Notes under the pieces: model-generated
Told to the model about the DNA's origin: nothing
What the model saw: the letters and a program-made list of their open reading frames with translations, nothing else
Databases searched by the model: none
NCBI RefSeq assembly: GCF_017751145.1
Contig: NZ_CP046640.1
Span: forward strand, 1,530,137 to 1,594,136
DNA: 64,000 nucleotides
Source: Iocasia fonsfrigidae
Lineage (GTDB): Bacteria > Bacillota > Halanaerobiia > Halanaerobiales > DTU029
Direction of reading: 5' to 3'
Translations under genes and position numbers: made by a program
Part shown: one piece after another, positions 24,959 through 34,200 of the stretch
How the letters are laid out: the number at the start of each line of letters is the position of its first letter
Position numbering within the stretch: the stretch's first letter is position 1

Positions 24959-25020
24959 GAAATTGGTCTTTTGATGATATATTATAAACATTTATTTATA
25001 GTAATAATGGAGGTATATTT

Positions 25021-27588
25021 ATGAAATTATATTTAAAAAATCTTACTAAAAACAATTCTTTTTTGAAATTACTCAAATATTCAGTAACTATCTCTACTTT
25101 CTTAATAATAGTTGATATATTAAACTTACCATCAAAATATTTGATATTTCAAAATGTAGGACCTATTATTTTTGGTGCGTCCGTTCTGATTTTAGTTATA
25201 ATAGGATTGGAATTGAAATTTTATGACACTTTTAAAATGGCTTCAATAAACATTTTGGATGTTCTTTCTTTTACTTTAATGATATCAAGTTTAATATATG
25301 GAGTTATTATTGCTTTATATAATAATTTAAGTATGTATAAAATGATTATTCTTATAAGTGTAATATGTTTTTTTATTATTATAATGATTATTAGGGCTCT
25401 TCGCTTAAAAATAAATATAGAAGAAGCAGAGAATTATCAAACTAATATTCTTGATCTGAAAGAAATTTTCACTGGAGATTTTGAAAGAAAAGAAGATGAA
25501 TCAATATTAGTAAATGAAAAAGAAGTTGATTATGATTTATTAGAAAGAGATAATATAATTAATCAGTTATATAGTGCTATTTTACGGTCTAATCCAAATG
25601 GAAAATTTGTAATTAGTTTAGAAGGCGAATGGGGTAGCGGGAAAACAACTATAATTAATAATGTCAAAAGAAAACTGGAAAAAGAAAATCGAAATATTAT
25701 AATGATAGATGAATTTGACCCATGGTCATATCATGATCAGAAAAGTCTGTTTTATAATATGTTTGATATTATTATTAGAAAATCAGGATTAAAATATAGT
25801 ACTTTAGCAACCAAAAACATTGCTGAAGAAATATCAAAAAATATCTTTGGTATCCCAAAAAATGGACGTATTTTCAGAAGTTTATTTAATTATTCAACTG
25901 ATATAAATATTCTTAAAAATAAAATAAACGATTATCTTAAATTGTGTGGAAAAAAAGTCGTTTTCTTTATTGATAATATAGATAGAGCTGAGAATGAAAA
26001 TGTTGTCTTGCTTTTTAAACTAGTTGGTAATGTATTAGACTTTGAAAGGGTGACATATATACTTTCTTTTGATAATTCCCAAATAAACAAGATTTTTAAT
26101 AATTTAAATATAGATTATCAATATTTAAAAAAAGTAATTCAAATGCAAATACGTGTACCAAAAGTAAATAAAAGTGTATTAAAGAGGGTATTTAAAAAAT
26201 GTTTAGATAATTTGCTTATTAAGTATGGTGAAAGTGAACAAAATCTCAACTATTATAATTCAATAATTGAGTGTATGAGTAGACAAAATAAAGATGTTAG
26301 AGATTTTAAGAGATTTATAAATTCTGTTGTTAGTGTAGTATTTAATGAGCCAAGTTACTTAAATAAAAGAGACTTAATGATTATCGAATACATACGTTTA
26401 TATAATTTGCCTTTATACCAACAAATATATCAAAATAGAGTATATTTTATCTCTCATGATAAAATCCAAGATGGAGAAACCTATTCCTTGTCTTTTAATA
26501 AAGAACAGTTTAATGATAACGCTAAAAATTATTTAGATGAACTTCTTTCCCATGAGAATAATTCTAGTTATATAGATATTTTGGCAGAGATTTTCCCTTA
26601 TGTAGATAGGTACAAAAAAGGACAAGCTTTAGAATATGATGGTATATATTATTCTGATGGTTTATATTCTGAAATCACAAAAAAACGAAGAATATGTAGT
26701 GCTAAATATTTTGATTTATATTTTACTAATACAATTAATCAATTTATTTTAATAGGAGAACTTGTTGAGGATTTCGTTGGAAATTTAAATAAAATAAAAA
26801 GTTATAATAATTGTTTAGAATTATTTAATGATTTCTTAGAATCAGCACATCCTTCTTATCATAAAGAAGTATTTGAGCGAATGCAATTTTATATAGAAGA
26901 TTTAAATTGTAGTGCTTGTTTTAATTTAGCTAAAATATTATTTGAAAAATTTTACGACATAGATGATACGAATGCATTTTTTGCTCTTAATGCACAATCA
27001 AGGGTTGCTGTTATAATATGGGAGTTACTTCAAAATATAACTGATAAACAATATAATGAATTTATAAACACAATAGATGGAGAATATGGAAAGATGGATG
27101 TAATATATCAGATATTGTATTGGTTTAAACATGATAGGGAAAGAAAAAATAAAAAGGGAAGAAAAGAAAAGATGAAAGAATTATACAAAAATATGGGTGA
27201 TGATATAATCAATAATTGTATAGATATATATGATGATTTATATTATAACAGAGATAATGTACGTAGTCTTTGTAAGCTTTATGAAGATGATCCTACTACA
27301 TTCAAAGCATATATTAAGAATATAATTAATGAAGATAACATATTTAGATTAATTTATGATATTATTACATTATCATATGGGCAGAAATATAAATATACAA
27401 TTAAGAAGGAGAATCTAAATCTTCTTACAAGTGAAAATGAAATTAATGAGGTACTAAAAAATGTTGAACCACGAACAAGTGACCAAAAATTTATACTTGA
27501 TGTATATAAAAATTATAAAGAAGGAAATACAAATGAATGGGGCGAAGAAGGGATAATTACTGATGAATTAGTAAATATAGAATTATAA
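25021..27588 (+). CDS. KAP-family P-loop NTPase with N-terminal membrane helices
   Basis: This 855-residue protein has an N-terminal membrane part of about four helices (residues about 20-37, 45-62, 78-100, 107-127). The KAP NTPase domain then shows Walker A GEWGSGKTT (202-210), the KAP-typical FDPWSYHD (232-239) and Walker B VVFFIDNIDR (313-322). The C-terminal 450 residues are helical and unrecognised. KAP NTPases are membrane-inserted STAND-like ATPases, several of which occur in phage-exclusion loci; a defence role here is inference from family and context. ATG 25021 follows GGAGG. Single gene of the cassette. Confidence 0.88.
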   Translation: MKLYLKNLTKNNSFLKLLKYSVTISTFLIIVDILNLPSKYLIFQNVGPIIFGASVLILVIIGLELKFYDTFKMASINILDVLSFTLMISSLIYGVIIALYNNLSMYKMIILISVICFFIIIMIIRALRLKINIEEAENYQTNILDLKEIFTGDFERKEDESILVNEKEVDYDLLERDNIINQLYSAILRSNPNGKFVISLEGEWGSGKTTIINNVKRKLEKENRNIIMIDEFDPWSYHDQKSLFYNMFDIIIRKSGLKYSTLATKNIAEEISKNIFGIPKNGRIFRSLFNYSTDINILKNKINDYLKLCGKKVVFFIDNIDRAENENVVLLFKLVGNVLDFERVTYILSFDNSQINKIFNNLNIDYQYLKKVIQMQIRVPKVNKSVLKRVFKKCLDNLLIKYGESEQNLNYYNSIIECMSRQNKDVRDFKRFINSVVSVVFNEPSYLNKRDLMIIEYIRLYNLPLYQQIYQNRVYFISHDKIQDGETYSLSFNKEQFNDNAKNYLDELLSHENNSSYIDILAEIFPYVDRYKKGQALEYDGIYYSDGLYSEITKKRRICSAKYFDLYFTNTINQFILIGELVEDFVGNLNKIKSYNNCLELFNDFLESAHPSYHKEVFERMQFYIEDLNCSACFNLAKILFEKFYDIDDTNAFFALNAQSRVAVIIWELLQNITDKQYNEFINTIDGEYGKMDVIYQILYWFKHDRERKNKKGRKEKMKELYKNMGDDIINNCIDIYDDLYYNRDNVRSLCKLYEDDPTTFKAYIKNIINEDNIFRLIYDIITLSYGQKYKYTIKKENLNLLTSENEINEVLKNVEPRTSDQKFILDVYKNYKEGNTNEWGEEGIITDELVNIEL

Positions 27589-27627
27589 TTTTACAGATAA
27601 TAATAACTTGTGTGAGTGACCAACTTC

Positions 27628-27733
27628 ACTTAACAGCAAGGTTTACGGTTCCGCTATGCTTCACCCAAATTTCTGAAACTAAGCCAAGTCTGGCTAAGAT
27701 TCAGAAACTTCGTAAACCTGCGGGACGTTCTAC
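27628..27733 (+). repeat. attC site (106 bp)
   Basis: Cores ACTTAAC (27628-27634) and GTTCTAC (27727-27733). Inner arms AAGGTTTACGG and CGTAAACCT; tip AGCCAAGTCTGGCT. The left core matches GTTAAGT. Confidence 0.9.
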
Positions 27734-27762
27734 GAAATGCTAAATCAAGAGGTGATAGAGTT

Positions 27763-29325
27763 ATGAATTCTTATATAAATGATGAAGTGTTAAAATCGTT
27801 TAACTATATTAATGATGAAGTAAAAAAAGAAAATCTTGAGGAAGAAGACATTTTTAGAGCTATTGGAGAGCTAGATAAAGAATATAAAGATGACCCTTTT
27901 TATAAGTTAAATGTAAATGGTTTTATAGCAAATATTGGTATAGATACAAAAAGTGAAAAAATATTAAACTATGCAATTAAGAGAATAAAAAGAACTATTG
28001 ATTCATTTGATGATCATCGTAAAAATAAACTAAATTATGATATTGGAAATCTAATTCTTACTAAAGGTGATATAAAATATCCAAATAAAAATATTGAAAA
28101 TTTATTGGAAGAAGATGAATTAGTTGAAGCTATGAGTATTTTTAACAAAGTTCAAAAATCATTTGATGATAGTTACTCAAGAGCTAATACTAATATAGGA
28201 AATATTTTAGATTATTATGGAAGAAACTCTGAGGCTATATTTTATTATGATAAAGTACTAGCTGTTGATCCTAACTTTGGGATGGCATTGGGTAATAAGG
28301 CAGAAGCAATCTATTATTATTATAATTTATTGCCAGAAAGAAAGAAACAAACAGAAATGTTGTTTTTATCTAGAGATTTATTTGAAAGAGCACTTGATGA
28401 TAATAGGATAGAAAATCAAGGTAATACAACAGCGGTTTCTATTTTTGAGTCTAGACTTAATCATTTAAATAATATTATTAAATGCAATAATTTAAAACGA
28501 AATAATACGAAACAAGTCAAAGATAAGTATAAAAATTTCATATTTAAGAAGAATTTATTTTTAAATTATCATTTTGGATTAAATATTTGTAAGGATTGTA
28601 GTTTTAAGGATGATATATTTCCACCATTAATATCAAATTTGAAGGAAGACAGAAAAAATGATAACCACGTATATGGTGAACGGATAGGATATTCTATAAA
28701 ATTATTTAACCAAATTATTGAGGATTTTGTATCAGTAAGATATTTATATTATATGGTTAATCATATAGAGGATAAATATAACCAAATTACAAAGTATATT
28801 TCTACATTAGATTACAATCATAATTCTATTAACTACGGTGTGTTAAAAACTGCATCTGTTAAGTTGTATAATGTCCTAGATAAGATAGCTAATTTCATCT
28901 TTGTTTATTTTAAAATAGAAAAAAATGAAGATACTTATTTTAGTTCATTAACAAAAAGTAATTTCAAAAAAATTATACAAAATACTGGGAATCGTCAATT
29001 ATTAGCTTTACATAGTCTTTCTAGAGATTTTCAAGATGGAAATATATACTCTAGTTTAAAAAATCTTAGAAATAAAATGGTTCATGAGTTTATAGATATA
29101 AAAGAGATGGATATAGAAACTGGACATGACAAAAGATACGATTCTTACCATATTTCACCATGTGAGCTTAATGATAATCTTGAGTTACTATTTTATATAA
29201 TAAAAAGTGCAATTATATACCTTAGTCTTTCTTTAGAATGGGAGAGTAAAGAAGTAATGTCTAAAGATCAAGTTGGAAATTTATCTATGTGGTCGCAAAA
29301 AGATATCTTTGGTGAAAATTATTAA
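27763..29325 (+). CDS. TPR plus HEPN (LA2681-type) protein
   Basis: In this 520-residue protein, residues about 110-215 contain TPR-like helices (SRANTNIGNILDYYGRNSEA followed by IFYYDKVLAVDPNF). The C-terminal half is a HEPN domain of the LA2681 kind, with Rx4H motif RNKMVH at residues 436-441, the RNase catalytic signature of HEPN families. HEPN RNases often kill or arrest infected cells. ATG 27763 follows AGAGGTG. It directly follows the KAP cassette, but as an independent cassette with its own cores. Confidence 0.85.
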   Translation: MNSYINDEVLKSFNYINDEVKKENLEEEDIFRAIGELDKEYKDDPFYKLNVNGFIANIGIDTKSEKILNYAIKRIKRTIDSFDDHRKNKLNYDIGNLILTKGDIKYPNKNIENLLEEDELVEAMSIFNKVQKSFDDSYSRANTNIGNILDYYGRNSEAIFYYDKVLAVDPNFGMALGNKAEAIYYYYNLLPERKKQTEMLFLSRDLFERALDDNRIENQGNTTAVSIFESRLNHLNNIIKCNNLKRNNTKQVKDKYKNFIFKKNLFLNYHFGLNICKDCSFKDDIFPPLISNLKEDRKNDNHVYGERIGYSIKLFNQIIEDFVSVRYLYYMVNHIEDKYNQITKYISTLDYNHNSINYGVLKTASVKLYNVLDKIANFIFVYFKIEKNEDTYFSSLTKSNFKKIIQNTGNRQLLALHSLSRDFQDGNIYSSLKNLRNKMVHEFIDIKEMDIETGHDKRYDSYHISPCELNDNLELLFYIIKSAIIYLSLSLEWESKEVMSKDQVGNLSMWSQKDIFGENY

Positions 29326-29341
29326 AAAAATGACGCACTTC

Positions 29342-29524
29342 GTAGAACATGTGCATTTACGTTACGGCTAAAAACCAGCCTACCTTACGGACATTGCCTT
29401 TGTCATGATTTTTGCAATTAGGCATTATATGTAGGATATGCAAAAACCCTGCCAACCCTAGGTTTATTTATGTGGTTGGCTAAGTCCGGGATGGACAACG
29501 TCGTAAATGCCAGGGACGTTATAT
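29342..29524 (+). repeat. Long attC site (183 bp)
   Basis: Cores GTAGAAC (29342-29348) and GTTATAT (29518-29524). Inner arms GCATTTACG and CGTAAATGC. The internal part is about 75 bp longer than the common type and includes ACGGACATTGCCTTTGTCAT and TGCAAAAACCCTGCCAACCC. The left core matches GTTCTAC. A related long site is at 42863. Confidence 0.88.
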
Positions 29525-29570
29525 GAAATCGAAACTCAAAAACTTACAAACAAAAGAGGGGGTTATTATT

Positions 29571-30044
29571 GTGGTGGTAAACATGAAAATTGATAATATA
29601 GTATATCATCCAGATAGTGTAGAAAAAGTATCGAATTGGATATACAAAGAATTTGTTGAAGAAAAAGGAGAAAAGTCTCTAGAATTCGTCATAGAAAGGT
29701 TTAAAAATAGAAATATAGATGAATTTCCTATTTCATTTATTGCTATTGTTAATGGAATGTGTGCTGGAGTTATTTCTATTTTTGATAATGACTTAGGTAC
29801 AAGAGAAGATCTAACACCATGGCTTGCTGGATTATATGTTGATGAAAATTTTAGGGGAAATAAAATTGCTGAAGCATTAATTAATACTGTATTTAAGAAG
29901 TGTAAAGAGATGGGTTATACTAAAATTTATTTAAGAACAGAGCATACAGCAGAGTATTACCAAAAAAGAGGATGGACATTTTTAGAAAATACAGTTGATG
30001 AATATGGGGAAGAAACAACTGTTTTCTACATGAGTTTAAAATAA
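29571..30044 (+). CDS. GNAT N-acetyltransferase, copy 1
   Basis: This GNAT of about 157 residues has the strand AGVISIFDNDLGTREDLTPW, the acetyl-CoA motif LYVDENFRGNKIAEALI and the late strand RTEHTAEYYQKRGWTF. The start is probably GTG 29571 or ATG 29583, after GAGGGGG at about 29557; an in-frame extension to 29523 overlaps the cassette core. The frameshifted paralogue is at 57508. Confidence 0.85.
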   Translation: MVVNMKIDNIVYHPDSVEKVSNWIYKEFVEEKGEKSLEFVIERFKNRNIDEFPISFIAIVNGMCAGVISIFDNDLGTREDLTPWLAGLYVDENFRGNKIAEALINTVFKKCKEMGYTKIYLRTEHTAEYYQKRGWTFLENTVDEYGEETTVFYMSLK

Positions 30045-30078
30045 TAGACTAGATAACTCACAGGAGAGTTTCGACATC

Positions 30079-30186
30079 ATATAACAGCAAGGTTTACGGT
30101 TCCACTATCGTTCCACCCAAATTCCAGTGCCTAACATAAGAGCTATGTAAGGCACTGGAACTTCGTAAACCTGCGGGACGTTATGT
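30079..30186 (+). repeat. attC site (108 bp)
   Basis: Cores ATATAAC (30079-30085) and GTTATGT (30180-30186). Arms AAGGTTTACGG and CGTAAACCT; middle stem CCAGTGCCT and AGGCACTGG. The left core matches GTTATAT. Confidence 0.9.
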
Positions 30187-30237
30187 GAAATGTGGCCAGA
30201 TAGCAAATTTTGTTGGCAGGAAAGGAGAGAGCTGATA

Positions 30238-30871
30238 ATGATAGGATTATTTTTACCAGGATACGCTTGTACCAGCTATATTTGGGAACCATTAGAAAGA
30301 GAAATATATAATGATTTTAGTGGTAAGATTATAGATTGGCCTACAGAAACAAAAAGATATGATAAGATTGAAGATTTTACAGAATGGATTATAAAACGCA
30401 TATCTATCAAAAGAAGATATTGAATATATAGTTGGCCATAGTATGGGAGGATTGGTTGCATTAAATGTTGCCCGGAAGAGAAGTGAAATTAAAAATATAA
30501 TTTTGCTTGAATCGTATTTAAATACTCCTTCACCATTCTTTAGAAATATTGTAATGGACAATACATCAGATGAAATTAAAGGCAAAATATTAAATATGTT
30601 AAATAATGAGAAGAATAATTACTCAGAAGTCTTGAAAAATAAGTTAAGAGATTTAAATATGATATCATCCCTCAAAGATATAAATTGTAAGGTAAACTTA
30701 ATATATGGAAATAGAGGAATAAATAATAAAAACAAAATAATATCTGAGTTGGATTTACCAGATGATCTTATATCTAGGCAAAATATAAATATTATAAGTG
30801 ATTCTTGTCATTTTCCTATGGTAGAAAACCCAGAAGAAACAAAAATAATATTAAAAAAGTTAATAACGTAG
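30238..30871 (+). pseudogene. Alpha/beta hydrolase, frameshifted
   Basis: The first part (MIGLFLPGYACTSYIWEPLE) and second part (EDIEYIVGHSMGGLVALNVA) together form one alpha/beta hydrolase of about 210 residues with nucleophile elbow GHSMGG and a C-terminal ISDSCHFPMVE carrying the catalytic His. A single-base change in length near 30400 separates the halves: the frame that reads AYLSKEDIEYIVG is offset from the start frame. ATG 30238 follows AAGGAGAGAG. It is a recent pseudogene or a sequencing error. Confidence 0.75.
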
Positions 30872-30888
30872 GTGTATGGCCACACTAC

Positions 30889-30951
30889 ACATAACATGGT
30901 ATTTAAGATTCTACTACGCTGCATCCAAATTCATAAACCTAAGGGCAGTCG
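30889..30951 (+). repeat. attC site, left half (interrupted by intron B1)
   Basis: R'' core ACATAAC (30889-30895), then GGTATTTAAG, ending with AAGGGCAGTCG. The right half is at 32831-32872; the joined tip AAGGGCAGTCGCCCTAAG is a normal attC tip. The core matches GTTATGT. Confidence 0.85.
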
Positions 30952-32830
30952 GTGCGCCAAGAAAAGAGCATATCATATAGTAGGTGGGATTCCTACTGAG
31001 GAAGGTTTAGCAAACCACTCATAGCGAGTTTTGGACATTTATTGGGTAACCATAGATGTTAAGCGTAAACAGTTAGGTAGTAGGCGGTAAGCATTTAGCT
31101 GAAGGGATTGAGCCTCGAAATCTTGGAGATTGGGAAAGGCCGATGCTGTCGACTGAGCAGAAGGCAACATTATTGTATTCGATAAGCGAGAATACAATAA
31201 TACCCCGGGGTCGGAGACCTCCGCATGCTATACATAGATATGATATTGTTAACTTGGGAGGCCCTGTAATTTCTACGCAGAGAGATAGGATGTAACCAAG
31301 CGATAACAAAGTAAGGACATCTAATATTACAGGGAGTCGGATAATCGCATAGTACCGAGGAAGCAGAGTAATGCCTGTGGATGGGAAGGCGATTACACAA
31401 GATTAATCTTAAAAGGGAAACACATTCTATACACAGAGATAGGTGAAAATGTGGAAACGAAACTTGCAAGAATAGCTGAAGTAGCTAGAAATAGACCTAA
31501 TGAAAGATTTACATCACTAATACATCTAATTAATTATGAATTGATAGTCAAATGTCATCATGAACTAGCTGGAAACAAAGCAGCTGGAGTAGATGAAGTA
31601 ACAAAAGCGGAGTATGGAAAGAATCTTCCAGGGAATGTTAAGAGCTTAATAGCTAGAATGAAAAGATGGGCATATAGGCCATTACCTGCGAAAAGGGTAT
31701 ATATTCCAAAAGAAAATGGGAAGAAGAGACCGCTAGGGATTCCAGCATACGAAGACAAACTAGTTCAAAAGGCACTATCAAAGATTCTAAATGCGATATA
31801 TGAAGAAGACTTTCTTGAATGTTCATTTGGTTTTCGTCCAGGAAGAAACTGTCATGATGCCTTGAGAATATTAGGAAGAATAGTTAACAGAGATGATATT
31901 AACTATGTAGTTGATACAGATATTAAAGGATTCTTTGATAATGTAGACCACGGGTGGATGATGAAATTCATTGACCATCGAATTAAAGATCCTAATATAC
32001 AACGACTCATATCGAGACTTCTTCGGGCTGGAGTCATGGAGGCAGGAATAAAATATAACACTCCACAAGGAACACCGCAAGGTGGAGTCTGTTCTCCAAT
32101 TATGGCGAATTTATATCTACATCATGTTGTTGACCTATGGTTTAATAAAACAATGCGTAAAGAGTTAAAGGGTAAAGCTTACATGGTGAGATACGCAGAT
32201 GATATAATATTTTGCCTACAGTATAAAGAAGATGTAAAATACTTCTATAAAGCAATGAAAGAAAGAATATCCAAATTCGGTTTAGAGTTATCAGAAGAGA
32301 AAACTAAGATAGTAAATGTATCTGCTGATGATGACAATGACACATTTGATTTTCTTGGATTTACCCATTATATGGGTAAATGTAAGGATGGAATCAAACG
32401 ACTAAAGAGAAAGACAAGTAATAAGCGACATCATCGTAGTATAATGAGATGTAAATCCTGGCTAAAATATAATAGAACTCTTCCAGTAAAAGAACTAATG
32501 AGGAAGTTAAACAGAAAACTAACAGGAACATACAACTATTATGCAGTATCAGATAACAGCAAAAGTATTGATAGCCTGTATGATGAGGTTCAAAAGCTAG
32601 TTTATAAATGGTTAAACAGACGCAGTCAAAAGAAAAGCTTTGACTGGGAGAAGTTCGAAATATTCTTGGAGAAATATCCTATTGTCAAGCCAAGAATAAA
32701 AGTAAATTTATATAGATTAGGTGCTGGTGCTAGTTATGTTAGGTGAATAATCGAGTGAAGAGCCGTATGCCTAAATAGGGCACGTACGGTTCTGTGAGGA
32801 GTTGGGGTTGTAAAGCCCCGCTTACTCGAC
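30952..32830 (+). mobile_element. Group II intron, lineage B, copy 1 (intact)
   Basis: 5' end GTGCGCC, 3' end CTTACTCGAC, domain V around 32760-32795 (GAGCCGTATGCC). Length 1879 bp. Removal rebuilds the attC tip hairpin, which fixes the borders. The IEP frame is complete. Orientation is the same as the cassettes. IEP size and hairpin target fit group IIC. Confidence 0.88.
31451..32746 (+). CDS. ltrA: Group II intron reverse transcriptase/maturase (lineage B)
   Basis: The 431-residue IEP has all RT landmarks: RPLGIPAYEDKLVQ, VVDTDIKGFFDNVDHGW, GTPQGGVCSPIMANLYL, catalytic RYADDIIF and DFLGFTHYMG. The maturase/thumb region ends with KWLNRRSQKKSFDWEKF. It lacks an endonuclease domain, as usual for group IIC. 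Start GTG 31451 after GATAGGTG. It differs clearly from lineage A. Confidence 0.92.
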   Translation: METKLARIAEVARNRPNERFTSLIHLINYELIVKCHHELAGNKAAGVDEVTKAEYGKNLPGNVKSLIARMKRWAYRPLPAKRVYIPKENGKKRPLGIPAYEDKLVQKALSKILNAIYEEDFLECSFGFRPGRNCHDALRILGRIVNRDDINYVVDTDIKGFFDNVDHGWMMKFIDHRIKDPNIQRLISRLLRAGVMEAGIKYNTPQGTPQGGVCSPIMANLYLHHVVDLWFNKTMRKELKGKAYMVRYADDIIFCLQYKEDVKYFYKAMKERISKFGLELSEEKTKIVNVSADDDNDTFDFLGFTHYMGKCKDGIKRLKRKTSNKRHHRSIMRCKSWLKYNRTLPVKELMRKLNRKLTGTYNYYAVSDNSKSIDSLYDEVQKLVYKWLNRRSQKKSFDWEKFEIFLEKYPIVKPRIKVNLYRLGAGASYVR

Positions 32831-32872
32831 CCCTAAGATTCGGGAACTTCTTAAACCCCTGGTACGTTAGGC
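32831..32872 (+). repeat. attC site, right half (after intron B1)
   Basis: It starts CCCTAAGATT and ends with R' core GTTAGGC (32866-32872). The arm CTTCTTAAACCCC pairs with GGTATTTAAG of the left half. Confidence 0.85.
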
Positions 32873-32958
32873 GAAAGAATCAATTAGTTTCTTTTAAATA
32901 ATGATTATGGTAATATAGAAAAATGAAATGATAAATTTGTAGAGAAGAAGGTGAAGTC

Positions 32959-33015
32959 ATGAAGATATTTTTGCGCATGCATCCCAAGAATTGTTTATCC
33001 TTTGTACAACTATAA
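32959..33015 (+). CDS. Conserved 18-codon leader ORF before the MBL gene
   Basis: ATG 32959 after GAAGGTGAAG encodes MKIFLRMHPKNCLSFVQL. The same ORF with near-identical peptide (MKIFLRMHPKNCLSSAQL) precedes the second MBL copy at 59005. Conservation of frame and binding site while some bases changed suggests a translated leader or small protein, though both copies are recent duplicates. It lies 31 bp before the former MBL start at 33046. Confidence 0.45.
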   Translation: MKIFLRMHPKNCLSFVQL

Positions 33016-33092
33016 AATTAATATTGTACAGAGGAGTGTATATTAAATGAATAGATTAAATAAGCCTGTTATTACTAGAAACAATCAAAGAA

Positions 33093-33860
33093 ATGGAGGA
33101 TATGTCATTCTTTATCCATGCTAAGATTTTTGACGACTTGTTAATTGTTGCACAAAAACAAACGAATTGTTTTATACTAAAGACAAGTGAAGGGCTCATA
33201 GTAATAGATGCTATTTGGCCGGCAAAAGAAGCTTTTGGGGCAATTGTAGATGCAATTAAAAATGTAGGGTGGAATCCTGATACAATAAAAAAACTGGTTC
33301 TAACACATGGACATGTTGACCATACAGGATGTGGGAGATGGTTTGTTGAAAAATATCATGTTAATACATATCTTTCTAAAGTAGATGACAATTTTTGGAG
33401 AGAAAACCCAACAAAACCTGATAGACCGGAAACGTGGAAAGATTATAATATTGATACTTATATTTATGATGGTGATACCATAACATTAGGTGATAAAACA
33501 ATATATGTTTATGACACGCCGGGTCATACTCCGGGAGGATTAAGTTACATATTTCCTGTTAAAGAAGATGGAGAAATACATATGGCTGCATTATGGGGAG
33601 GTACAACACCACCGTGGACAAAGGATGAAGTGAAACAATATGTCAAGTCATTAGATTACTTTATCAATGAAGCAATGTGTAAAAAAGTAGATGTGGCTTT
33701 AAGCAATCATATAGCTATGGATAACGGCTTGGAACGAATCATGTATTCAAAAGCAAGAATGGACTATATGCCCAATATTTATATTATAGGGCAGGATGGA
33801 TTTCATAATTTTTGTCAGGTATTTCGTACACTGAGTTATGAGATGCTGGAAAGATTATGA
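33093..33860 (+). CDS. MBL-fold metallohydrolase, copy 1
   Basis: This protein of about 255 residues has the metallo-beta-lactamase motif THGHVDH (His72, His74, Asp76, His77) and a later DTPGHTPGGLSY block, with IDAIWPAKEAFG in the N-terminal strand. The substrate is unknown; glyoxalase II-like and lactonase-like members share this pattern. Compared with copy 2, two bases are missing near 33075 (ACTAGAAAC versus ACTATGGAAAC), so the normal ATG 33046 is out of frame and translation must begin at ATG 33093, losing 16 residues. Confidence 0.82.
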   Translation: MEDMSFFIHAKIFDDLLIVAQKQTNCFILKTSEGLIVIDAIWPAKEAFGAIVDAIKNVGWNPDTIKKLVLTHGHVDHTGCGRWFVEKYHVNTYLSKVDDNFWRENPTKPDRPETWKDYNIDTYIYDGDTITLGDKTIYVYDTPGHTPGGLSYIFPVKEDGEIHMAALWGGTTPPWTKDEVKQYVKSLDYFINEAMCKKVDVALSNHIAMDNGLERIMYSKARMDYMPNIYIIGQDGFHNFCQVFRTLSYEMLERL

Positions 33861-33953
33861 GCAATATGATTATAATGAGATAATACATTTAGGTGGACTT
33901 CATTTTATCAATATAATAAGAAGTTGTTATTGGCTGTTGCCATTGATTTCATC

Positions 33954-33989
33954 GCCTAACAATATATTGTCGGTTCCGTTCCTTCGTCA
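33954..33989 (+). repeat. Truncated attC before an intron fragment
   Basis: GCCTAAC (33954-33960) matches the cassette start GTTAGGC, followed by the 5' arm ATATTGTCGG and GTTCCTTCGTCA, then directly GTGCGCC of an intron. The 3' half is missing. Confidence 0.75.
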
Positions 33990-34200
33990 GTGCGCCAAGC
34001 AAAGAGCATATCATATAGTGGGTGGGACTCCCACTGAGAAAGGTTTAGCAAACCACTCATAGCGAGTTTTGGACATCTTTTGGGTAACCATAGATGTTAA
34101 GGGTAAACAGTTAGATAGTAGGCGGTAAGCAGTAAGTTGAAGGGATTGAGCCTCGAAATCGAACGCAAATTGGGATAGGCTGATGCTGTTGATGAAGCAG
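33990..34200 (+). mobile_element. 5' fragment of a lineage-B-like group II intron
   Basis: It starts GTGCGCCAAGC and follows lineage B closely for about 210 bp with scattered differences (for example CTCCCACTGAG, GAACGCAAATTGGG), so it is a diverged member. It ends abruptly at GATGAAGCAG, where an Abi_C gene fragment begins. The ribozyme core, IEP and domain V are gone. Confidence 0.8.
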
